The translations under genes and the position numbers were made by a program. A stretch of 64,000 bases of DNA from Neoarius graeffei (taxonomy: Eukaryota; Chordata; Actinopteri; Siluriformes; Ariidae): the NCBI RefSeq assembly GCF_027579695.1, contig NC_083578.1:6242460-6306459 (forward strand), written 5' to 3'. This document shows, piece after piece, positions 53,821 to 64,000 of this stretch. How positions within the stretch are numbered: position 1 is the first letter of the stretch; every line of letters begins with the position of its first letter. The notes beneath the pieces were generated by a model. The model was not told the DNA's origin and ran no database searches. It was given only the letters and a program-made list of their open reading frames with translations.

Positions 53821-54387
53821 TATAAGGAGATGTTTATTTAAATAAAGAGCCATCTGGTATTGGTTTGTATGTTTTAACTTATTTATTGTGAATAAGTATG
53901 CAGTGGTATGTTGCCAAGTGCACCGTTTATATTGTTTTAGGTTTATTTTGCATTATGTGTAATTTGGTGTTCATGTTGTTAGCTTTCAGTGACGTAACGC
54001 AGCCAATCTGTGGAAGGTGCAAACAACCTCTCTGAGCATATCTTATAAGTAAATGCTGGTAACTGATTGCTGCAAAAGGTATGTTTTTATGGGAAGCATC
54101 CATTCCCATTTATGTGGTGTAGTGCAGTTCCTGAGGCATATATCCTATAATGTGGTGGTGGTGGTGGAGGGGTATGTTGCTGATATTGTGCATATTACAA
54201 CTAATGTTTGTGTATTCTGTTTAATTAGGCTCCAAGCTTTTTTTTTTTTTTTGCCTTTCCTTGGGCCATGTTATCAGTCTACGTATATCTACAAGTTCCC
54301 ACTGTATGTGCATTACATATCGAGAATATAAAAGATTTAAGGTACCTTTTCTTTTGGCATTTTTAGATTGCCATAGCTGATGTTTCG
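53821..54387. other. Gene-free stretch
   Basis: AT-rich with a (GGT)n trace at 54154-54168 and a poly-T run at 54238-54253. Nothing recognised. Confidence 0.5.
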
Positions 54388-54913
54388 CTACTAGAGTGGT
54401 GGCTACAATTATCAACACTTTAACGATCTTTTTGCCGTCTCAAAAGTAGAAAAGACTTTCAATACATAAATTGTGCATGAATAATTACTCAAACTTCCAC
54501 TGGGGGGGAAAATGAATTGATTCCCGATTACTTAGCGTATCAGATCACATGACACTGTTCCATAATTATCGACATCTTTGTCCAGTTATCGACACCCAGA
54601 TGATTATTTATTTAAAATAATCGGTATGTGGTATTAAGGTAATAAAACAGTTTTTATTTCAAATTTGTTTTACATAGACTTATATTTAGTCCAAAATATC
54701 TTTTATATAAATATATGGATGTTGGTGTTTACGTAAATGAGGAAGTAATTCTAATGTTTGTAAACAAATGAACTGATAATGTTTAACCTGCGTCAGAAAA
54801 TCTTTTAGTTCCACTTTCTACCCGCTTTCTAAGTATTTTCGTAGATCACATTTTGTTAATCATTTGTTGTTGTTTGTATTAATTTCTAGTTTTGTCGTTT
54901 ACCAATAAATGTC

Positions 54914-55290
54914 GGGCGGCACGGTGGTGTAGTGGTTAGCGCTGTCGCCTCACAGCAAGAAGGTCCGGGTTCGAGCCCCGTGGCCGGCGAGGGCCTTTCT
55001 GTGTGGAGTTTGCATGTTCTCCCCGTGTCCGCGTGGGTTTCCTCCGGGTGCTCCGGTTTCCCCCACAGTCCAAAGACATGCAGGTTAGGTTAACTGGTGA
55101 CTCTAAATTGACCGTAGGTGTGAATGTGAGTGTGAATGGTTGTCTGTGTCTATGTGTCAGCCCTGTGATGACCTGGCGACTTGTCCAGGGTGTACCCCGC
55201 CTTTCGCCCGTAGTCAGCTGGGATAGGCTCCAGCTTGCCTGCGACCCTGTAGAACAGGATAAAGCGGCTAGAGATAATGAATGAATGAAA
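54914..55290 (+). repeat. tRNA-headed SINE, copy 10
   Basis: A full-length forward copy starting GGGCGGCACGGTGGTGTAG with an (ATGA)n-like tail. TAAATGTC on the left (54906-54913) and TAAAATGTC on the right (55294-55302) may be an imperfect target duplication. It lies within the unclassified TIR element. Confidence 0.9.
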
Positions 55291-55602
55291 GTATAAAATG
55301 TCTACTGATATTGTAATATGTGGTAGATATTTACAACAAACTGCAAATAAATAAATAAATAATTTCTGAATGGAATAGAAAAATCTGAATATTTCAAGCA
55401 TGTAATTTTTTATATGTTAGGAATTTAATTCTGGTCTATTTCTATTTATTGCAGTAGGATTCCAAATACTTTATAAACATTCCATTCTGTTATGAATCAG
55501 GAAAAATAAATATTATGAATCACAGCACTTTTATTTTTTTAAAGTATTTCATCTAATTCAACACAAAGATCGATCCATAACAGTTGTAAATGTCACTCAA
55601 TC

Positions 55603-55636
55603 CCACAGGGTGTCGATAATGGTGGACACCCTGTGG
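55603..55636. repeat. Perfect 12-bp inverted repeat
   Basis: CCACAGGGTGTC (55603-55614) and GACACCCTGTGG (55625-55636) form perfect arms around a 10-base loop. One arm overlaps a TGTCGATAA box of the surrounding element, and the SINE copy 11 starts 2 bp after the hairpin. Confidence 0.8.
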
Positions 55637-55638
55637 TT

Positions 55639-56020
55639 GGGCAGCATGGTGGTGTAGTGGTTAGCGCTGTCGCCTCACAGCAAGAAGGTTCTGGGTTTGA
55701 GCCCAGTGGCCGGCGAGGGCCTTTCTGTGTGGAGTTTGCATGTTCTCCCCGTGTCTGCATGAGTTTCCTCCGGGTGCTCCGGTTTCCCCCACAGTCCAAA
55801 GACATGCAGTTAGGTTAACGTGGGGCGGCCTTGGGCTGAGGTGCCCTTGAGCGAGGTACCGAACCCCTGACTGCTCCCCGGGCGCTCTGGTGTGGCTGCC
55901 CACTGCTCTGGGTGTGTGTGCGCGTGTGTTCACTGCTTCAGATGTGTTAAATGCAGAGGATGAATTTCACTGTGCTTGAAGTGTACATGTGACAAATAAA
56001 GGTTTCTTCTTCTTCTTCTT
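55639..56020 (+). repeat. SINE copy 11: same tRNA head, different tail
   Basis: The first 180 bp match the main SINE (head to GACATGCAGTTAGGTTAAC). After about 55820 the sequence switches to an unrelated body (GGGGCGGCCTTGGGCTGAGG, then TGTTCACTGCTTCAGATGTG, AATTTCACTGTGCTTGAAG). It ends TGACAAATAAAGG with a (TTC)n tail. It belongs to a second SINE family sharing the head, or is a recombinant. Confidence 0.8.
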
Positions 56021-56148
56021 CACCGGTGTTATCAACACCTCACGTGACTTCTCAAACACTCATCTAGATACAAAATGGCGACTGTAAAATGAAAGAGTAA
56101 GAAACAAAGTAGGTTTCGACGAGAAGATCATGAAACATTGGTGAATTT

Positions 56149-56530
56149 CTCATCTCATCTCATCTCATTATCTCTAGCCGCTTTATCCTTCTACAGGGTC
56201 GCAGGCAAGCTGGAGCCTATCCCAGCTGACTACGGGGGAAAGGCGGGGTTCACCCTGGACAAGTCGCCAGGTCATCACAGGGCTGACACATAGACACAGA
56301 CAACCATTCACACTCACATTCACACCTACGCTCAATTTAGAGTCACCAGTTAACCTAACCTGCATGTCTTTGGACTGTGGGGGAAACCGGAGCACCCGGA
56401 GGAAACCCACGCGGACACGGGGAGAACATGCAAACTCCGCACAGAAAGGCCCTCGCCGGCCACGGGGCTCGAACCCAGGACCTTCTTGCTGTGAGGCGAC
56501 AGCGCTAACCACTACACCACCGTGCCGCCC
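56149..56530 (-). repeat. tRNA-headed SINE, copy 12
   Basis: A full-length reverse copy with a perfect 14-bp target duplication ACATTGGTGAATTT at 56135-56148 and 56531-56544, the clearest in the window. Confidence 0.95.
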
Positions 56531-56736
56531 ACATTGGTGAATTTGATCAGTAAAAACATGCCCATGATCTTTCCACCATACTTACCTGCAATGATAACGT
56601 CCGGGTTTTCCTCAACTTGCTGATCGTGCTGAAAAAAATTCCATCTCAGGTAACGAGCTGTGTCATCAGATGACAAGCTCGGGGGGGCTTCCAGTTGATT
56701 AATTAACCAGTAATAACTGTTGTAACTGAAACTCAC
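56512..56736 (-). other. Unrecognised open frame in the TIR element
   Basis: About 68 codons before the SINE (MSFSYNSYYWLINQLEAPPS, then LSSDDTARYLRWNFFQHDQQ and VEENPDVIIAGKYGGKIMG). The composition is protein-like, with no low-complexity runs, and it lies just inside the right end of the TIR element on the inward-reading strand, where a transposase N-terminus might be expected. I do not recognise the family. Removing the SINE adds only two codons before a stop. Confidence 0.3.
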
Positions 56737-56820
56737 CTTTGTAAAATTGTTTTTTATTGGTAAATCTGAAAAGGTGTTGATAATCCTGGACTGTCGATAA
56801 CTGTAGCCGCTGCTCTAGTT

Positions 56821-58260
56821 GCTGTTTCTCTACCACAATTATTATGACTGTTTTTATGTTTTACTTGGGATGCTGCTTTAAATTTTAAGAGTATTTTAGT
56901 GTTTAGTTTCCCTAAAGCCCCAATAGCCTCTACTGTAACATCCCTCTAGTTGATGCTTCAAAGATTATTTAGTAAAGTTTGTATTTTATATTTTTCTAAA
57001 TCCATATTCTGGGTTTTTTTTCTATTGAAGATAGAGCTCCATTTTGCTCTGAGAATAAACCAAGGGGTGGCGTAGTCAGTGAACCAGTTCATGCACATAT
57101 GGAGGTGCTACACAAACATAAAAATAAATACCTCCACAATCCTAAGAACCCATAAGGAACCCTGATTTCCTCATGTGTGTGTGTGTATAGATCTGGTACA
57201 CGTTTAACCTCCAATCCTTTGTATAATTTGCATTTTTCCATCTCACCTTTAGCAGTCAAGTGATATAAATATGCTTTTTTATTCACTTTTTTCTTTCATG
57301 CTTCCATACTTGCATCCCTCAGTCACATAAATAACACATGTGGAGGAAATCCAGAGAGAAATCAGCAGAGCGTGTTTTTAATCGAAAAGCACCAGGAATA
57401 AATCATGCAAACATACACACACAGACATCTTTTACCACCTGTGCTCAACAACCAAGTAATGTTCTGTCCCAGAAACCTGCAATATTTATATTTTATAACA
57501 TTTATTTTAAAATATTAAACATACTTTCTCTAAATCTCACTGATGTTTTGATGTAATATCATGTTCACAAAAACGGAGTCCAAAAGTCATTCTTGTGCTC
57601 TGGTATCCTTCTAACAAGGGAAATAGAAAAGCCAATATCTCCACCTTATTTTATAACATCTTGTATTATTGTTGGCTCTAAATGACAATCTGGGCATCAT
57701 CTCTGTAAAATATACATGATCTATGCAAAGAAAAATCATCTCCATCATCATTCATATTGATCTGAGGAGCCAAACACATGCAAAAAAGTTCACACTGGAA
57801 TATATATTGTTAATAATAAAATCAAAATGGGTCATTTTAGAGAACATTATGTACATAATCATGTAAAATAAATTCTAAAACATTGTAGATTATCCCCAAT
57901 CTGCTTGGGTTTGAGGGTATTAGTGAAGAAAGGGGCTTTTATGTAGGTATAAATACCATTAAAGAGGACAAATGGGTGAATAGATAAACGCTTTTGTGGT
58001 GTGAATGTAAAACAGGACATTATGCTCCGGGCATTTTTCTTATCGCTGGAAACTGCAGCAACCAAACACACACAGCAAAATAATAAGTGCCAGAAATATC
58101 TGCTTAATTTAAAGAGTTCAGTGGGAGGAAATTTGTTGAGGGAAGGAAAAAAAAAGTGATTATCATGATGTTTGATAATGAATCTAGTTAGGCATCAGCA
58201 AAGGTTGTAAAGGTATAGACTCCATTTGAAGATATTAGTCAAGACATACAGTATATGTTA
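56821..58260. other. Gene-free AT-rich stretch
   Basis: No gene and no recognised element. Short GT runs are present at 57175-57186. Confidence 0.5.
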
Positions 58261-58261
58261 T

Positions 58262-58753
58262 ACTGTATAAGATAAGATAAGGAAATTTCCCCATTGCGGG
58301 ATACCAAAGGTCATCTTATATATACACACACCATCTACTTTAATATGAACATCTGCTCATTCACGCAGTTCTCTAATCAGACAGTCACGTGGTAATGGGT
58401 AAAATCATGCAGATACAGGTCAAGAGCTTCAGTTAATGTTCACATTAAACATCACACTAAAGAAAAAAATGTGATCTCAGTCACTTTATGGTATGGTTAT
58501 TGGTGAGTATTTCACAATCTGTTGATCTCAGAATTTCTGTTGATTCTACTGTGAGTGGAAACACTATTGATGAGAAAGGTTAGAAGAGAACGGTCAGACC
58601 GGTTCTCCTCAAAAAGCAGGAAAACTATGGTAACTAAACTAATCACTCTTTGCAACCATGGTGAGCAGAAAAGCATCTCAGAAAGCACAACACGTCAAAC
58701 CTTGAGGCGGATGAGCTACAACAGCAGAAGACTGTATCAGTATATAAAATATG
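58262..58753 (+). mobile_element. LINE/SINE tail piece and Tc1-like fragment
   Basis: 58264-58318 (AAGGAAATTTCCCCATTGCG) is a 3' end type shared by fish LINEs and SINEs. From about 58330 comes a fragment of the same Tc1-like family as at 33245. Its frame at about 58555-58750 encodes RRERSDRFSSKSRKTMVTKL and QKSISESTTRQTLRRMSYNS, the second half of the helix-turn-helix region. It stops where the LTR of the gypsy element begins, so the retrotransposon landed in it. Confidence 0.55.
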
Positions 58754-59232
58754 TGTTAGGGTTTTGCTGGGATTCGAACCTGGTTCGTTGGTGTGATAAT
58801 CCAGCAAACCCCCACTAGGCCACCAGGGGGATGACTCAAATGCAGAGGCGTGAGGCGGAAGTAGAAAAAGAATCAAAAGGTTTATTTAAACTATATACAC
58901 TATATACAGGGCAAAACAAAAGACAAAAAAAAACCCAAAGAGTATAATCCAAAAGAAAAGCAAAGTGCAAAAATACAAAAGCTAAGAAGATCAAAAAACA
59001 CAGTACAAAGGAAACTGGAGATAAACATAACAGCACAAAGACTCCGTGACAAGAGGACTGAACTCAGGGGTATAAATAGACAAACTAATTAAGGACACAG
59101 GTGAAGATAATTAGGCAATTAACACAAACACAAAACACAGGAACAGTGGCGGCCTCTAGAGGCCAAAATAAACACGACATGAAAAGGAAATAACAGCGGC
59201 CTCTAGAGGCCAAAACAGTCCTAGTCCTAACA
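58754..59232 (-). repeat. 3' LTR of the young gypsy element
   Basis: 479 bp bounded by TGTTAGG and CCTAACA. The same family occurs as a solo LTR at 51505-52258. Internal GGCCTCTAGAGGCC palindromes occur twice. Confidence 0.93.
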
Positions 59233-59244
59233 GGACCCCCCCCT

Positions 59245-62200
59245 CTAGGAGCGTCTCCTGACGTTCCCAGGGCGATCCGGATGGGCCGAATGGAAGTCCC
59301 GACATAGTTCTTTATCAAGGACATCCCGAGCAGGAACCCAGCAGCGCTCCTCAGGACCATAGCCCTCCCAGTCCACCAGATATTGCAACCCGCCGCGGAC
59401 CCGGCGGGAGTCAAGCAGGCGATTCACAGTGAACACAGTCTGCCCCTGGAAGATGCGGGGGGGTGGGGGGTTCCTAGGGGCAGGGGCATACGTAGATGTC
59501 AGTACGGGCCGTAACAGGGAAACATGGAAAGTGGGGTTGATCCTCAGAGTCCGGGGCAACTGGAGCCGGTAGGAGACAGGGTTCACCCTGCGCACCACCT
59601 TGAAGGGGCCAATGTAGCGAGGAGCAAGCTTGCGGTTCTCCACCCGCAGTGGAAGGTCCTTAGTGGACAGCCAAACACGCTGCCCAGGGCGGAAAGCGTG
59701 TGCAGGTCTTCTATGGCGGTTGGCCTGAGTCTGGTTGGTTCTGGAGGTCTGTATGAGGGTCTTCCTGACCTTGCTCCAGGTCTTGCGACACCGTCTCACA
59801 TATTGGTTGACCGAGGGCACCCCCGCGTCCTCCTCCTGGTCCGGGAACAGAGGTGGCTGGAACCCGAATTGGCACTGGAATGGCGACAGCTTGGTGGCCG
59901 ATGACTGCAGGGTGTTGTGGGCGTACTCCGCCCATGGCAGCCAGGTGCTCCACGATGTCGGGTTATCCATAGCCAGGCCTCGCAGGGTGGTTTCCAGGTC
60001 CTGGTTGAGCCTCTCCGTCTGACCATTGGACTGTGGGTGAAACCCAGAGGAGAGGCTGGCAGTGGCTCCGATGACCTTGCAGAACCCGTGCCACACTCGG
60101 GAGGAGAACTGGGGCCCTCGGTCTGAGACGATGTCCTGTGGAAGACCAAAGACTCGGAAGACATGATTAAACAAAAGTTTCGCAGTTTCAAGAGCAGAGG
60201 GGAGTTTGCACAGTGGTATGAAGCGGCAGGCCTTGGAGAATCTGTCAACTAAGACCAAAATGACCGTGTTACCTTGTGACTCAGGGAGACCCGTGATAAA
60301 GTCGACTGCCACGTGGGACCAGGGACGCCGGGGAATGGTCAGAGGATGCAGGAGACCCTGGGGACGCTGTCGTGGGTTCTTGGTTCTGGTGCAAACCTCA
60401 CAGGACAGGACAAATGACCTTACTTCCTTCTCCATGTTAGGCCACCAGAAGCGTCTTTTCAGGAAGTCCAGGGTCCTCCGAGCTCCCGGGTGGGCGGTGA
60501 GAGGGGAAGAGTGACCCCACTGGAGAACCTTGGCCCAGGCTTGATGTGGGACGTACAAGAGGCCTGGTGGCCCCGTCCCAGGACCGGGGTCCTGGCGTTG
60601 GGCTCGTCGGACAGCCTCCTCAATACCCCAGCGGACAGGGGCCACAATCCGGGACACAGGGATAATAGGCCCGACTTCATTCTCCCTGTTAGTGGCAGAG
60701 AACAGTCTGGACAGTGCGTCAGGTTTGGTGTTCTTGGAGCCGGGGCGGTATGAGAGGGTGAAGTCAAACCGACTGAAAAACAGGGCCCACCTAGCCTGTC
60801 GAGGGTTCAGTCTCTTGGCTTGCTGGAGGTACTCCAGGTTCTTGTGGTCAGTCCAAACCAGGAATGGATGTTGTGCTCCCTCCAGCCAGTGCCTCCACTC
60901 CTCAAGGGCCAGTTTGACCGCTAGCAGTTCTCGATCCCCCACATCGTACCGGGACTCAGCAGGACTCAGGCGGTGGGAGAAGTAAGCGCAGGGGTGCAGC
61001 TTTCCTTCCAAACGTTGAGAGAGCACCGCGCCGACACCACTGTCCGAGGCGTCCACCTCCACGATGAATGGTTGGGAGGTGTCCGGGAGAACCAGAATGG
61101 GTGCCGTGCAGAAGCGGTCCTTGAGGTCTTTGAACGCCTTTTCTGCCTGAGGAGACCAGCCATAAGATCCACCTGTCCCTTTGGTGAGGTCAGACATGGG
61201 TGCTGCCACAGAACTGAAGTTCCTGATGAACTTGCGGTAGAAGTTAGCGAATCCTAAGAACCGCTGAACCTCCTTAACGGACTTGGGAGTAGGCCAATCC
61301 CGGACGGCCAGGGTCTTGGCAGGGTCCATTTGGAGTTGGCCTGTCCGTACAATAAATCCCAGAAAGGAGACCTCGGGAACATGAAATTCGCATTTCTGGG
61401 CCTTGGCGAACAGATTGTTCTGTAGCAGCCTCTGGAGAACCTGGCGGACATGGTGGCGGTGCTCCTGCACGGTCTTGGAAAAGATAAGGATGTCGTCGAG
61501 GTAGACAAAAACGTATAGGTTAATCATGTCCCTTAAGACGTCGTTGATTAGGGCCTGAAAAACAGCTGGTGCGTTGGTGAGTCCGAAGGGCATCACCTGG
61601 TATTCGTAGTGCCCAGACGGGGTGTTAAAGGCAGTCTTCCACTCGTCTCCCTGTCGGATACGGATGAGGTGGTATGCGTTCCGTAGGTCCAACTTGGTGA
61701 AGACGGTGGCGCCTTGGAGCAGGTCGAAAGCTGTGGACATCAGCGGAAGGGGATATCGGTTGCGCACAGTGATCTTATTCAGGCCCCTGTAATCAATACA
61801 TGGTCGGAGCCCCCCATCCTTCTTGCCGACAAAGAAGAAGCCGGCTCCAGCAGGTGAAGTGGAGGGTCGAATAAACCCAGAGACCAGGGCATCTTTGAGG
61901 TATTCCTCCATGGCCTTGCGTTCTGGCTGAGAGAGTGAAAACAGTCTGCCACGAGGAGGGGTAGTCCCAGGGAGCAAGTCGATGGCACAGTCGTAGGCCC
62001 GGTGCGGAGGAAGAACGGCGGCCCTGCTCTTGCTGAATACCTCCTTGAGATCCCAGTACTCTGTGGGAACTTGAGATAACTCGGTGAGATCAGGGGGCTC
62101 GGCAGGAGACACAGGAGAGCTAGAGAGCAGACAAGAAGCATGGCATGCAGGGCCCCATTCCACAACCTGGCTTGTTACCCAGTCTATGCGAGGGTTGTGG

Positions 62201-62640
62201 CGAGTAAGCCAAGGAAGGCCTAGAATAACTGGGAACTCAGGTGAAGGAATCAGGTGCAGGGATATTTCTTCCTTGTGACCTTGAGACTGGAGGAAAACAG
62301 GAGAAGTAACTTGGGTGACTCTTCCATCACCTAACGCTTGGCCATCGAGGGCAGACACAGACAGTGGGACTTCAAGAGGTGCAGTCGGAATATTGATGCT
62401 TTGGGCGAAGTGAATATCCATAAAGTTCCCAGCCGCCCCTGAGTCTATCAAAGCTTGACAAGAGTGGACAGACTCACCCCAGGAGATGGAGACCGGGATG
62501 CAGATTCCTTGGCTAGGGAGTCCGGGAGAGAGGGTAGGCCCCGTCACAACCCTCCCTCGGCTGGACGGGGCGGTCCTTTTCCCAAGAGTTCGGGACATGA
62601 TGCTCGGAAGTGACCAGGCTTGCCACAGTAGATGCAGCAC
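59245..62640 (-). CDS. Pol polyprotein of the young gypsy element
   Basis: A 1131-codon open frame. Domains in order: aspartic protease ([13 protein letters not shown], about residue 65-77), reverse transcriptase (about 230-440; [12 protein letters not shown]), RNase H (about 510-630; [16 protein letters not shown]), and integrase with HHCC-type finger and DDE core (about 690-960; [16 protein letters not shown]). A chromodomain comes at the end (about 1060-1115; [15 protein letters not shown]). This order (integrase last, then chromodomain) is that of vertebrate chromoviruses of the Ty3/gypsy group. The frame looks whole. Confidence 0.93.
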   Translation of the reverse strand: MLHLLWQAWSLPSIMSRTLGKRTAPSSRGRVVTGPTLSPGLPSQGICIPVSISWGESVHSCQALIDSGAAGNFMDIHFAQSINIPTAPLEVPLSVSALDGQALGDGRVTQVTSPVFLQSQGHKEEISLHLIPSPEFPVILGLPWLTRHNPRIDWVTSQVVEWGPACHASCLLSSSPVSPAEPPDLTELSQVPTEYWDLKEVFSKSRAAVLPPHRAYDCAIDLLPGTTPPRGRLFSLSQPERKAMEEYLKDALVSGFIRPSTSPAGAGFFFVGKKDGGLRPCIDYRGLNKITVRNRYPLPLMSTAFDLLQGATVFTKLDLRNAYHLIRIRQGDEWKTAFNTPSGHYEYQVMPFGLTNAPAVFQALINDVLRDMINLYVFVYLDDILIFSKTVQEHRHHVRQVLQRLLQNNLFAKAQKCEFHVPEVSFLGFIVRTGQLQMDPAKTLAVRDWPTPKSVKEVQRFLGFANFYRKFIRNFSSVAAPMSDLTKGTGGSYGWSPQAEKAFKDLKDRFCTAPILVLPDTSQPFIVEVDASDSGVGAVLSQRLEGKLHPCAYFSHRLSPAESRYDVGDRELLAVKLALEEWRHWLEGAQHPFLVWTDHKNLEYLQQAKRLNPRQARWALFFSRFDFTLSYRPGSKNTKPDALSRLFSATNRENEVGPIIPVSRIVAPVRWGIEEAVRRAQRQDPGPGTGPPGLLYVPHQAWAKVLQWGHSSPLTAHPGARRTLDFLKRRFWWPNMEKEVRSFVLSCEVCTRTKNPRQRPQGLLHPLTIPRRPWSHVAVDFITGLPESQGNTVILVLVDRFSKACRFIPLCKLPSALETAKLLFNHVFRVFGLPQDIVSDRGPQFSSRVWHGFCKVIGATASLSSGFHPQSNGQTERLNQDLETTLRGLAMDNPTSWSTWLPWAEYAHNTLQSSATKLSPFQCQFGFQPPLFPDQEEDAGVPSVNQYVRRCRKTWSKVRKTLIQTSRTNQTQANRHRRPAHAFRPGQRVWLSTKDLPLRVENRKLAPRYIGPFKVVRRVNPVSYRLQLPRTLRINPTFHVSLLRPVLTSTYAPAPRNPPPPRIFQGQTVFTVNRLLDSRRVRGGLQYLVDWEGYGPEERCWVPARDVLDKELCRDFHSAHPDRPGNVRRRS

Positions 62641-63545
62641 TTGTCCCTCCTTCTGCGCTCCCTCTCAGATGCGGAGAGGCGAGTACGACCCACTTGCATG
62701 GGTTCTGGACAGTCACTGAAGGAGGTAGACGGTCTCCAGGTAGAGGTAGGGAGGCTGGGGGGGCTCAAGGCTTGGTGGCGTTCTCTCATCCTGTTGTCCA
62801 GACGAATAGCATGTGAGATGAGGGTTTCGAGGTCACTTGGGCATCCAATAGAGGCCAGACCGTCCTTGATGGGGTCAGACAGACCATGGTGGAAGGCTGA
62901 CACCAGGGCAGTCTCGTTCCATCCACTTACTGCTGCGAGTGTTCGGAACGAGATGGCGTAATCTGCGACGCTTCCTCCTTGCCGGATGGACATGAGCTTT
63001 CGGGCTGCGTCGGTACTGATGTCTGCCTGATCGAAGACCCGAAGCATCTCTTCAGAAAACAGCTGGAAATCAAAGCACTCAGGTCCCTGTCTTTGCCAGA
63101 TAGCAGTAGCCCAGGCTCGCGCCTTACCAGCTAATAAGGTGATCACAAAGGCAATCTTGCGGCGATCCGTAGTGTAGGTGGTAGGCTGAAGCTCAAAGGT
63201 GAGTTGACACTGGGTAAGGAACTCTCGGCACTCACTGTGCTTGCCGTCATACCTCTGTGGTGCAGGAAGGCTGGGTTCGCGAGGTGAAGAAGGCAGCATT
63301 GCAGGAGGCACTGGAGCAGGAGTGGGAGCTGGATCAGGAGCAGGAGATGCAGGCAGAGATGTCAGCTGTGCCAGGGTTTTCCCAATTTGCTGAAGCAGTT
63401 CCTCGTGGCGAGCGAGGGCCTCACGTTGGCTGGTGAGCGTACGTCCATGAGCGTCCATGGTCGCTCCGAAGCGTGTCAAAGCTGCCATAATTCCCTGAAG
63501 GTTGGCCGGGTAGACAGTTGAAGCAGCCTCTGCTGAGTCGGTCAT
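62544..63545 (-). CDS. Gag protein of the young gypsy element
   Basis: A 333-codon frame starting 13 bp after the LTR. It has a coiled-coil-like N-terminus (residues 20-60), a proline/alanine linker (about 65-95), a capsid-type core ([20 protein letters not shown], then [14 protein letters not shown]) and a CCHC zinc knuckle near the end ([14 protein letters not shown]). Length and order match Ty3/gypsy gag. It overlaps the start of pol, which lies in another frame. Confidence 0.9.
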   Translation of the reverse strand: MTDSAEAASTVYPANLQGIMAALTRFGATMDAHGRTLTSQREALARHEELLQQIGKTLAQLTSLPASPAPDPAPTPAPVPPAMLPSSPREPSLPAPQRYDGKHSECREFLTQCQLTFELQPTTYTTDRRKIAFVITLLAGKARAWATAIWQRQGPECFDFQLFSEEMLRVFDQADISTDAARKLMSIRQGGSVADYAISFRTLAAVSGWNETALVSAFHHGLSDPIKDGLASIGCPSDLETLISHAIRLDNRMRERHQALSPPSLPTSTWRPSTSFSDCPEPMQVGRTRLSASERERRRRDKCCIYCGKPGHFRASCPELLGKGPPRPAEGGL

Positions 63546-63558
63546 GACGGAGTCTTTC

Positions 63559-64000
63559 TGTTAGGGTTTTGCTGGGATTCGAACCTGGTTCGTTGGTGTG
63601 ATAATCCAGCAAACCCCCACTAGGCCACCAGGGGGATGACTCAAATGCAGAGGCGTGAGGCGGAAGTAGAAAAAGAATCAAAAGGTTTATTTAAACTATA
63701 TACACTATATACAGGGCAAAACAAAAGACAAAAAAAAACCCAAAGAGTATAATCCAAAAGAAAAGCAAAGTGCAAAAATACAAAAGCTAAGAAGATCAAA
63801 AAACACAGTACAAAGGAAACTGGAGATAAACATAACAGCACAAAGACTCCGTGACAAGAGGACTGAACTCAGGGGTATAAATAGACAAACTAATTAAGGA
63901 CACAGGTGAAGATAATTAGGCAATTAACACAAACACAAAACACAGGAACAGTGGCGGCCTCTAGAGGCCAAAATAAACACGACATGAAAAGGAAATAACA
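63559..64000 (-). repeat. 5' LTR of the young gypsy element (cut by the window edge)
   Basis: 442 of an expected 479 bp are present. By eye they are identical to 58754-59195. Confidence 0.92.

Larger units (their letters stand above)
54388..56820. mobile_element. Unclassified TIR element with TTATCGACA boxes
   Basis: A 2.4-kb block bounded by inverted sequences: left CTAGAGTGGTGGCTACAATT (54391 on), right the inverse of CTAGAGCAGCGGCTACAGTT (ending about 56818). The 9-bp box TTATCRACA occurs at 54409, 54566, 54586 and 56029 on the + strand, and inverted at 55611, 56775 and 56792. It hosts three SINE insertions. A - strand frame at 56736-56512 is open but unrecognised. No transposase was identified. 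Superfamily unknown. Confidence 0.55.
58754..64000 (-). mobile_element. Young Ty3/gypsy chromodomain element (runs off the right edge)
   Basis: An LTR retrotransposon on the - strand: 3' LTR 58754-59232, pol 62640-59245, gag 63545-62544, 5' LTR from 63559 past the end of the window. gag and pol overlap by about 100 bp in different frames. The 442 bp of the right LTR that can be seen look identical to the left LTR by eye, and both frames are open over their full length. The element therefore looks whole and recent. A purine-rich tract precedes the 3' LTR. The left flank is a Tc1-like fragment; the right flank and second target duplication are outside the window. Confidence 0.93.

Overview
This window is vertebrate nuclear DNA, almost certainly from a teleost fish. 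It holds split genes with GT-AG introns, fish-type MHC class II alpha and beta genes, and a dense load of fish repeats: three near-complete Tc1 transposons, a Rex3-type RTE LINE, a Tx1/L1-type LINE, many hAT elements and about a dozen copies of one tRNA-headed SINE. The class II proteins look catfish- or cyprinid-like (ostariophysan), but that is an impression from memory and not a database result.

Host genes. All recognisable host genes lie between 4.9 and 26.9 kb, on the + strand. They form a small MHC class II cluster: an intact beta gene (DAB copy 1, 4973-8831), an intact alpha gene (DAA, 11911-21065) and a second beta gene (DAB copy 2, 25284-26743). Copy 2 is nearly identical in layout but has an in-frame TGA near the start of its beta-1 exon. 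Alpha and beta chains pair to form the peptide-presenting heterodimer on antigen-presenting cells, so this is one A/B pair plus a duplicated, probably dead, B gene. Promoters carry Y-box (inverted CCAAT) motifs, as expected for class II genes.

Region by region. 0-4.6 kb: a 34-bp minisatellite, an RNase H-type LINE tail, hAT and Tc1-like remnants and a MITE. 4.6-26.9 kb: the MHC cluster. DAB copy 1 intron 2 contains a Tc1 and a SINE, a second Tc1 separates DAB1 from DAA, and DAA intron 2 (8.1 kb) contains a Tx1/L1 LINE that itself carries a foldback element and a SINE. A Rex3 LINE interrupted by a hAT lies between DAA and DAB copy 2. 26.9-36 kb: nested repeats only (SINE containing hAT containing hAT; Penelope-like fragments arranged as a palindrome; hAT inside hAT). 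36-41 kb: a decayed, probably Tnp2/CACTA-like DNA transposon on the - strand, cut by a Tc1 and a solo LTR, plus zinc-finger ORFs. 41.7-48.4 kb: a tandem-repeat element invaded by a SINE and by a decayed Ty3/gypsy element, then the 3' end of a LINE with a restriction-like endonuclease. 48.4-58.7 kb: Harbinger, solo LTR, MITE and SINE insertions, and an unclassified 2.4-kb element with inverted ends and repeated TTATCGACA-like boxes. 58.75-64 kb: a Ty3/gypsy chromodomain element that looks whole and very young, running off the right edge.

No operon, CRISPR array or bacterial-type system is present. The most useful results are the DAB duplication with its natural empty sites, the GT-repeat splice acceptor of DAA, the unclassified TIR element at 54.4-56.8 kb, and a set of insertion nests whose exact target-site duplications let the order of events be read directly.
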